Part shown: piece after piece, positions 56,724 to 64,000 of the stretch
Position numbering within the stretch: position 1 is the stretch's first letter
Layout of the letters: every line of letters starts with the position of its first letter
Assembly: GCF_030272615.1 (NCBI RefSeq)
Contig: NC_081405.1
Location: 651,138,420 to 651,202,419, forward strand
DNA length: 64,000 bases
Direction of reading: 5' to 3'
Origin: Cryptomeria japonica
Lineage: Eukaryota; Streptophyta; Pinopsida; Cupressales; Cupressaceae
Position numbers and translations under genes: made by a program
The notes under the pieces: generated by a model
What the model was told of the DNA's origin: nothing
Databases searched by the model: none
What the model saw: only the letters and a program-made list of their open reading frames with translations

Positions 56724-57979
56724 GTAGCTTTAGCATCATCCATACCCTGCCATTTGATTAGGTTCTCTCAATAGGCTTGATGTCTTGTCTTCTTGGCAAT
56801 CCTTGAACTCAACACCTTCTCGGCCTTTGGATTTGATTTAGTTGGTAATTGAAGGTTGTTCATGTCATCTGAAACCTTTGAGTGATTATAATCTGAACCT
56901 TGAACTAGTTCCTTGTATGCAACTAAGTCTTCTATGTTGAAAACCAGTGACAAGCCTATGTCACTAGGTAGATCCACCTTGTATGCATTTTCTCCATACT
57001 TGGCTAGAATGACACATGGACCTATCCTTCTCATTTGCAACTTGTTTGGCACTCCTTTTTGTAGCCTTTCTTTATTTAAGTGCACCATGACAAGATCCCC
57101 CACTAGAAATTGTAGGTTCTTCCTCTTTTCATAAACTTTTTGTTTGAGCTTGCTTGTGTTCTCCATCAATGCTTGTTTAACTGATTCATGGACCTCCTTC
57201 ATTGATTGAGAAAAGTCCTCTGCATAACCACTTCTTGCTGGTTCACTTCCTAAGTCTCTCAACTCCAAAATGCCTCTTGGGTGCACACCATAGACCACTT
57301 CAAAAGGGCTCTTGTCGGTAGTCCTATTTATGGTGTCATTATATGCATATTCACCTTGTGAGAGTACTTGATCCCATGTTTGACCATATTCCTTAGTAAG
57401 GCACCTTAATAAGTTTCCCAAGCTTCTATTCACCACTTCGGTCTGCCCATCTATTTGAGGATGGTAGGCTGATCCAAAAGAGAGGTTGGTACCAAGCTTT
57501 TTCCATAGTGTCTTCCAAAAATGACTCATGAACTTTGAGTCCCTATCTGAAACAATGCTCATGGGTAAACCATGTATCCTCACCACCTCTTTGAAGAACA
57601 ATTGAACAATTTGGCACGCATCATGAGTAGTCTTGCAAGGCACAAAGTGAGCCATTTTGCTAAATCTATCCACAATGACATAAATGTTGTCATATCCCTA
57701 CTTTGTCCTTGGTAAACCTACTACAAAATCCATGCTAATGCATTCCCAAGGTCTATTTGGTATGGGAAGAGGTTGGTATAAACCGACATTTGTAGAAGTA
57801 CTCTTGGCCTTTTGGCAAACTATGCAAGTCTCCACATATTTCTTCACATCTTGATTCATCCTTGGCCAATAATAGTATCTTTGAACCAACTCTTGAGTCT
57901 TATTGACTCCAAAATGTCCACTAAGGCTTCCATTATGCTTCTCTTGAATAAGGTTTTCTCTCATTGAGCCTCTAGGCAC
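56724..57979 (-). pseudogene. Gypsy B integrase and truncated chromodomain
   Basis: 57979-57698 encodes GSLSGHFGVNKTQELVQRYY (zinc His), CIVCQKAKS (zinc Cys) and PWECISMDFVVGLPRT (first Asp). After a stop, 57673-56768 holds MDRFSKMAHFVPCK, SIVSDRDSKFMSHFW (second Asp), YHPQIDGQTEVVNRSLGN (Glu) and a C-terminal domain with VGDLVMVHLNKERLQKG, ending KKTRHQAY and TGA. Past that TGA the same frame reads NLIKWQGMDDAKAT, the middle of a chromodomain, and then runs into the 3' LTR at 56723. The catalytic triad is intact. Confidence 0.92.
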
Positions 57980-58189
57980 ACAAAGCTACTCACCTTTGAA
58001 CAATAGTTCATTTTGCAAAGTAAAATCAGAATACTCACTATGGAAGTTATTTTGATACTCCTTACACACCTTGTAGGCATTTGAGAAGTCTTCATCCTTT
58101 GAGTACAAGTCTCTAAAATTGTCCACATCTATGATTCTCAATTAAATTTCTTGGACTATCAAAAGTCTTCTACTTAATGCATCAGCTAC

Positions 58190-58645
58190 CCAATTTAACT
58201 ACCCTTTCTTGTGCTTAATGGTGAATGTATAGGCCTACATATACTCCACCCATTTCATGTGTTTATGACTAAGTTTATCTTGTGATTTTAGGAAACTCAA
58301 TGCTTGGTTGTCCGTATAGACCACAAATTCTTTAGGGAGGAGATAGTGTCTCCACTTCCTCAATGTCTACACTAAAGCATACAACTCAAGATCATAAGAG
58401 GAGTACTTCCTCTTGGCATCACTTATCTTCTCACTATGGAAAGCTACTGGTCTTTCTTCTTGGCTTAGGACAGCACCTACTGCAACATTGCTTGCATCAC
58501 ATTCTACAATGAAAAGTTTCTCAAAACTAGGCAACACTAGCACCGGTTGGGTAGCTATCTTCTCCTTAAAGGTTTCAAAACCTTTGTTTTCTACTTCACC
58601 CCACTTAAACTTTGCCTTTACTCCACCTCTAATGGTATCTATCAT
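58190..58645 (-). pseudogene. Gypsy B RNase H
   Basis: 58645-58367 encodes [39 protein letters not shown] and [15 protein letters not shown], the first half of gypsy RNase H with CDAS intact. After a stop the rest (WRHYLLPKEFVVYTDNQALS, HMKWVEYM, YTFTIKHKKG) is readable with further stops. Confidence 0.9.
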
Positions 58646-58690
58646 TGGTGCACATATAGCACTAAATTGCCTAATGAACTTCCTGTAGTA

Positions 58691-59897
58691 CTAAGCTAGT
58701 CCATGGAAGCTTCTCACCTTTGTTGGTAACTTAGGAGTGGGCCAATTTACAATGGCTTCAACCTTGCTTGGATCCATCTTGAGGTTTCCTTGAGACAACA
58801 CAAACCCAAGGTAAACCAACTCCTGCTTGACAAACTCACACTTATCCAAGTTCATGGTTAGCTTTTCATCATACAATCTTTGTAATACATCTTTCAAATG
58901 ATTAATGTGATCTACCCTATCTTTACTAAAAAATGAGAATATCATCAAGGTATACTACCACAAATTTGCCTATGAAGTCCTTCATCACCTCATTCATGAG
59001 TCTCATGAAGGTGCTTGGAGAATTGGATAAGCCAAATGGCATTACAAGCCACTTATAAAGACCCTGAGTAGTCTTAAAAGTAGTTTTCCTTTCATCACCC
59101 TCCTTAATCCTAATTTGATGATAGCCACTCTTAAGGTCAATCTTGGTAAAGTACTTGGCTTCCCCTAAACAATCTATTAGGTCTTCTATTCTAGGAATAG
59201 GGAACCTATATCTGATGGTGGTCCTATTTATGGCTCTAGAATCGGTACACAATCTCCAAGTACCACCTTTCTTTGGTGCTAACACGGTAGGTACAGTACA
59301 AGGGCTAATACTTTTCCTAATTAGGCCTTGGTCTAAGAGCTCTTGGATTTGTTTGGCAATCTCAACATTTTGTTGAGGGGTCATCTTATAAGATGCCTTA
59401 TTAGGCAAGGATGCTTTAGGAATGAAGTCTATTTGATGGCTTATGGTTCTTTGAGGAGGTAAGGTGGCTGGTTGTCCTTCACTTACTATGCCTTTGAATT
59501 TCTTCAACAAATCTTGCACCTCTAATGGAAAATATGGCTTCTCTTTGTTGTCTTCCTCTTTGGGCTTCATCACAAGTGCAAACCCTATACATTCGCCTTC
59601 CTCAAGTGTCTTTAAGAATTTCTTTTCACTCACCAGAAGAACATTAGGACCTGCTGCCCTCTTTTCACCTTCTTCAAGGATAGACTGAATCTTGAATGTG
59701 ACTCCATGTTTCTTGAATGAGTATCCATTCTTGGCTCCATCATTCATATATTGTCTATCAAATTGCCATGGTCTTCCTAATAGAAGATGGCATGCATCCA
59801 TGGGTAGGACATCACATAACACCTTGTTCTTATACCTTTCAATGGTAAAATCCACCCATGCTTTCTCATTAACTTGAACATGTTGGCCTTTGTTCAA
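58691..59897 (-). pseudogene. Gypsy B protease tail and reverse transcriptase
   Basis: 59897-58926 begins KGQHVQVNEKAWVDFTIERY and DACHLLLGRPWQFDRQ (protease C-terminal part), then LPPQRTISHQIDF, GTWRLCTDSRAINRTTI, KIDLKSGYHQIRIKEGDERK and [10 protein letters not shown]. At about 58930 the run of T after ILIF has one extra T compared with the usual ILIFSK coding, which shifts the frame. 58948-58691 continues with SKDRVDHINHLKDVLQRLYD, KCEFVKQELVYLGFVLSQ and VRSFHGLA. YLDD is intact. The near-400-codon coherent stretch is well preserved. Confidence 0.93.
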
Positions 59898-61136
59898 CTA
59901 GGTGACTCTATAAGGATTGTTGTGAGGTATCCTTTGCAATTTGAGCTTACTCATTGCCTCTTCTAACATAATATTGTTCATAGACTCTGAATCAATGATT
60001 ACTTTGCACACTTTGTCCATAATCTTGCATTTGATCCTAAATAAGGACCTTCTTTTGCTTGGCTCTTCTCTAACTAGTTCTTTGATCAATGTTCTCCTTA
60101 TCATCAAGTTGTCAGCTACCTTTGACTCTAAGGCAACCTCTGAAGTCTTTCTACTTGAAGACTCTTCTTGAAGATAGCTCACTCTTCTTTCACCACCATG
60201 TGATGATGATCCCTTTTCTGGGCACCTATATGCTGGATGACCAAGTTGGTTACAATGGTAACACTTCATTGTTGAAAAGTATGAGGAACCTCTACCTTGT
60301 CCACTAGATCTTCCTCTAAAACCACTATTGGATCCCCTTCCTCTATTGAATCCTCCTTTACTACTACCACTATCTTGTTTCTCAATGAGTTTAGACTCTC
60401 CTTGTGTTCTTTGTTTAGAATTTCTTCCTCCAAAGCCTCCTCTATGGCCTCTATTGCCTTTTCCTCTACCCCTGCCCCTATTGTTGCTTGAGTCATGTCT
60501 TCTTTTCAGTTTTTCCTCCACCTTAAGGGCAAGTTGATAGCTTTGATGGACTGTTTTTGGGCTCATTAGACTGATTTCTTCTTGGATGTTCCACTATAGA
60601 CCATTTAGGTACCTAGCAACCTTGAGACTCTCTTCTTCCACCACATGAGATCTAAGGCTAAGTTAGTGAAACTCCTCCATATAGCTACTGACATCAAGGT
60701 CTTTTTGTCTTAATTTTTGCCTCTTCCCATGAATTTTCACTTCATAGTCATCAGGGAGATAGAGTTCTTTGATTTTGACTAACATCCCTTTCTAAGAAGA
60801 GATGGGTGCTTTGCCCATTTTCTTCCTTTCATCTTGCACAAATTTCCACCATGTGAGAGAAACTCCTCTCATCCTTGACTTGGCTACCTTGACTCTCTGG
60901 GCTTCAATTATGCCTTCACATTCAAAATGGTTCTCCATGCCTTCTATCCACTCTAGGACCACTTCTGCCTCCATCTTACCAGTGAACAATGGCACTCCTT
61001 CCAGTGATTTGCCACTCAAGGCCTTTAATGCGTTTAGGAAAGGTTCTTGTTCTAGGATAGGATCAGGTTTAGGTATCTTGTCTATCTCTGACACTTCTTT
61101 ACCCTTCCCTTCTTCTCCTTCCACTTTTACCAACAC
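59898..61136 (-). pseudogene. gag: Gypsy B Gag, zinc knuckle and protease N-part
   Basis: 61136-60792 encodes the start of a Retrotrans_gag domain (GVPLFTGKMEAEVVLEWIEG, GVSLTWWKFVQDERKKMGK). 60791-60567 continues with stops (DLDVSSYMEEFH). 60566-59898 has YQLALKVEEKLKRR, a Gly/Arg-rich stretch (RGRGRGKGNRGHRGGFGGRN), the knuckle CYHCNQLGHPAYRC and the protease start CKVIIDSESMNNIM. The protease motif reads DSE rather than DSG/DTG, a change at an active-site glycine. Confidence 0.92.
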
Positions 61137-61305
61137 TTCATCTGCCTTGGTTTTTACCTCTCCAATTCTAGCAACTTCTCCTTCAGGAGTCTATTCTCTT
61201 CCTCCTAATCATTGACTTTCTTTGCCAACTCTACATTGGTCACCATGTTGTTTTCTCCTATAGATTCCACTAAGGACATCTACTCACCTAGCCCAAATCT
61301 TATAA

Positions 61306-61317
61306 GCTCTGATACCA
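61306..61317 (-). other. Gypsy B primer-binding site
   Basis: Plus-strand GCTCTGATACCA is the complement of TGGTATCAGAGC, 3 bp from the 5' LTR edge. An initiator-Met primer as in the Copia elements. Confidence 0.9.
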
Positions 61318-61320
61318 ATT

Positions 61321-62929
61321 TGATGGGGTTCACCTAATTTGCTCAATACTTCACCTAGCCAGTGTTGCTCAATTGCAGCAACTCACCAAGCCTAGTTGCT
61401 CTCTAGACCTTCAATTCCTTCTTAATCTCTTCTAGGGCTTGATTCTTGAACTCTCTAAGGTTTTTTTCTTCAATTTTTTTGGCTAGGAACCCTACCAATT
61501 CATAGTGCTTTCCATGTACTCAATTATGGCTTCTTGGCTTCAAGTTGTCAAAATGACCTCCTACCATTGTGAGATGATGCAGAGGTGTGGAGGTGTCTTC
61601 ATTCACATTTTGGATGTATTTAGGGTCCATTTGAGGTTTTCAATCAATAGGTTTCTTACCGATTCCAAAATATTGCCTAGAAAAGGGCTGCAAGGAATTA
61701 GCTCAATTAGGCTTCCTAAAACCAGTTTTTGAGGGCTTGAGTGAAAACGGTCCAAAATACCCCCAAACAATTTTGGATTTCCTTAAATTTTTCATCTAAC
61801 CTCAAGTTATTTTTGTGGTTTTAGCTTCTTAACCCACCAATCAATGTGCTAACCCCAAAATGAGGGTTTTGGAGGGTTTATAGGCCTTCTAGGTGGCAGT
61901 GACAGGTCAAGTTGGGGTTTGAGAAACAAATGAACTTTTCAAGGATCCTTCTTGCATTGGAAAATATTTCCCAACTCCTTAGACCCCTTAAGAAACTTAT
62001 AAAGTAATTTGACATCCACCCCTACAGTTGGCACTTCATTTTCACCTTATTTCCTCTAGCCGGGTTGCTCTTGGACTCGCCTAGAATAAGGTGACAGTCA
62101 TATCAAAACTATTCTCAAGAACTTGCACCTACATATGTACATGATACAGATGGTTTCCCTCCATGTCCCAACAAGATGTGATGGCAGCATGTGTGGAACT
62201 CATGGGGCAACCATATTTACAAGAAAACTGCTATATACAAGCCAAAATTGGCTGCTTGCAAACTAAAGCAAGAAAACACTAATGAATAGTATCTAAAAAG
62301 ATCTAAATTGAACCAGCAACACAATAACACACAAGAGAAACTCAATTCATTGTTTGATCAATGTATTCAATCCATATTTAATTACAAAATGAGTAAAATC
62401 AAGCCAAAACGCTGCCAACTAGTCTGAAAATGAGTAGTTTCAGATTGTTAAGCTTGCAAAACACAATCACCAACCTTGGTAACCATGAAAGAGAGGGTTA
62501 TGATATATTTCCCCCATGTGGAGTCATCCTAGGTCATTGAAAAATCCCTAACTCCATCGCTAACCATTTCAGGACAACTTTTTGCAACTTTGCAATTTTT
62601 GCATTTTTGGTCTTTCCAACCTATAAGACCTATTCCAAGTCATCACAAATGACTTTTAAAACTTTCCTAATACTAATTTAACCCTCCCTAATGCCTATAC
62701 CAATTTTTGACACTTTTGACCATCAAAAAGGTTAATTACCTACTGAAACTCACTATTTACACAAAAATGCAAACCTAAGAAGTATGAACACAACCTAGGC
62801 CTACATTGACTCAAAAATATAACTCTTGGACCCTCCTAGAGTCCTTATTCACCACTAAATTGGCTAGGGTCATTACAAGCCAAAATTGAAAAAAACTAAA
62901 CAATCTAAGTCCTAGGTGCTCCTGCACCA
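61321..62929 (-). repeat. Gypsy B 5' LTR
   Basis: 1609 bp; plus-strand edges TGATGGGGTTCACC and GCTCCTGCACCA. Intact over its length; it carries the unbroken Copia C target site near 62781-62799. Confidence 0.95.
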
Positions 62930-62934
62930 ATCTC

Positions 62935-64000
62935 TGTATGGGGGTAAAGCACCGGGTATCTCATTCACAACAATGTCTTTGTACCGGTCCAACAAGTTTT
63001 CTACTTATTGAGGTACTACCAGTTTGGGTTCAGTCTTTGCTTCTTCTTTTGGTTTCACTATGATGGCATATTCTTGGTTCCCTTCATGCTTCAACTCTTT
63101 TAGGAACTCTTTCCCACTAAGCAACATAACACTTGATCCTACATAGCTTTGTTATCCTTGAACAACCAAAGGATCCATTTTGATCTTCCTTCCTTCCTTG
63201 GTGATTACATAAGAATTCTTCTCCCCATCATGTATGGCTTTGACATCATATTGCCAATGGTGTCCAAGTAACAAATGGCATGCATCCATGGGTAGTATAT
63301 CACATAGTACTCTATCCTTATACTCTCCAATTTCAAAGTCTATCCAAGATTGCTCATCAACTAGCACATGTTGTCCTTTAATCAACCATGAAACCTTATA
63401 AGGATTGGTATGTGGCAACCTTTTCAACTTGATTTTATCTACCATATCAACTGCTACAATGTTCTCAGTAGACCCTAAATCCACTATGACCCTACAAATC
63501 TTACCATATGATCTGCAAGTGATTTTGAAGAGTGTCTTTCTTTGAGTAAGTTCTTTGGCCTGTGATACCTTCAACAAGGTCCTCCTTAACATCAGGTTCT
63601 CTCCATCTAGAACTGGTCCAGCTTTGCTAATTGGTGAGGTAACACTTTTATTGTCTTCCTCCTGCACCAATTGTGTTCTTCTTTCACCTACATAATAACT
63701 TGAAGTCTTTTCAGGACACCGGTTCATTGTGTGGTCCACTTGATGACAATGGAAGTATTTATCGGTGAAGACTGTGAGTCCTCTTCCTTGTGTGCCAAAT
63801 CTGCCTCTAAAGTTGTTTCTTCCTCTAGAGTTGCCCCTAAAATGACCATTCTTTATGAAGTTATCCCCACTATTTTCACTTTGATTACCTTCTTTATTCT
63901 TGCCAGAGTTATGATCGCTTCCAAAGGTGCATCTTCCTCTGCATCCTTTACCACCTCTGCCCCTTTGATTGTACTCACTTTTCCTCTTGATCTTGTACTC
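62935..64000 (-). pseudogene. gag-pro: Gypsy A Gag C-terminus and protease, running off the window
   Basis: Open from the window edge to a TAA at 63152. A Gly/Arg/Asn-rich stretch (RGNSRGRNNFRGRFGTQGRG) precedes a zinc knuckle that reads YFHCHQVDHTMNRC, where the first Cys is Tyr. Then ENLMLRRTLLKV, CRVIVDLGSTENIVAVDMVD (protease active site, DLG in place of DSG/DTG) and DACHLLLGHHWQYD. Past the TAA the frame continues to EIPGALPPYRD at the Gypsy B junction and matches the reverse transcriptase frame at 48465. Confidence 0.9.

Larger units (their letters stand above)
48466..62929 (-). mobile_element. Gypsy B: Ty3/gypsy element, hosting Copia C in its 3' LTR
   Basis: 5' LTR 61321-62929 and 3' LTR 48466-49934 plus 56611-56723. 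The TSD ATCTC is perfect (48461-48465 and 62930-62934). Internal order on the minus strand: primer-binding site, gag, zinc knuckle, protease, reverse transcriptase, RNase H, integrase, truncated chromodomain. LTRs differ by about 10 percent in the 300 bp I compared, so it is old. Net length without Copia C is about 7.8 kb. Confidence 0.94.
44070..64000 (-). mobile_element. Gypsy A: chromodomain-type Ty3/gypsy element, partial, hosting Gypsy B
   Basis: 3' LTR at 44070-45684, integrase with chromodomain, RNase H and reverse transcriptase at 45706-48465, then (beyond Gypsy B) protease and gag at 62935-64000, all on the minus strand. The 5' LTR lies outside the window. Reading across the Gypsy B insertion, with one ATCTC copy removed, the pol frame is continuous. 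The 5 bp next to the 3' LTR are TTAAG (44065-44069). Gypsy A and B are relatives, with similar LTR ends (TGGTGCAGGAGCAC start) and proteins. Confidence 0.9.

Noticed and set aside
56724-56752. Extending the Gypsy B 3' LTR to CCTGCCA at 56752
   Set aside because: It gave a length close to the 5' LTR, but 56724-56752 does not align with the 5' LTR and instead encodes chromodomain residues.
1-64000. An intact host gene or a bacterial-style operon or defence system
   Set aside because: No exon series, no host-type domain outside transposons and no operon-like gene cluster was found on either strand.

Overview
This window looks like intergenic DNA from a large, AT-rich, repeat-dense plant nuclear genome. 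A conifer or other gymnosperm is possible, but no host gene is present to settle it. I see no intact host gene, no rRNA, no functional tRNA gene and no CRISPR array. Almost everything recognisable is a transposable element: Ty1/copia and Ty3/gypsy LTR retrotransposons, two large non-autonomous LTR elements, solo LTRs, one SINE and a probable LINE scrap. Names such as 'Copia A' are labels for this report only.

Left part (1-15159): a decayed RNase H fragment (1217-1573), a diverged solo-LTR-like block (2833-4148), an LTR remnant carrying a duplicated CT/CA microsatellite (about 4640-5165), then non-autonomous element N1 (6738-13420) with 1.2-kb LTRs, an acidic ORF, a gag-like Cys/His remnant and several tandem arrays, but no reverse transcriptase.

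Left nest (15160-32116): a solo LTR of the N1 family (target-site duplication, TSD, AGTTT) was split by Gypsy C (15718-30384, TSD AGGAT). Gypsy C was split in its integrase gene by Copia A (16902-26422, TSD ATATA), whose 5' LTR was split by Copia B (20064-26084, TSD CATGT). A second hit on the N1 solo LTR is a Copia solo LTR (30734-31858). The matching TSDs give an explicit insertion order.

Middle (32494-42951): non-autonomous element N2, with 1.44-kb LTRs, a broken proline-rich repeat protein with a G-patch, three tandem-repeat families, a perfect 26-bp palindrome upstream of a TATA-like box, and a tRNA-derived SINE (41369-41649) inside its 3' LTR.

Right nest (44070-64000+): Gypsy A (minus strand, 3' LTR 44070-45684, 5' end beyond the window) is interrupted in pol by Gypsy B (48466-62929, TSD ATCTC), whose 3' LTR is interrupted by Copia C (49935-56605, TSD AACAC). 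The intact second LTR of Gypsy B preserves the empty site for Copia C.

All autonomous elements carry stops, frameshifts or active-site lesions, many of them C>T/G>A changes as expected from decay of methylated cytosine. Copia B is the youngest by LTR similarity (about 16 differences in 894 bp by eye). The most unusual signals are an ACCGGTA heptamer recurring through Copia C coding and LTR sequence in more than one reading frame, a conserved U5 hairpin with a poly-C loop next to the primer-binding site, and a gag-only Copia A made by a deletion between short repeats.
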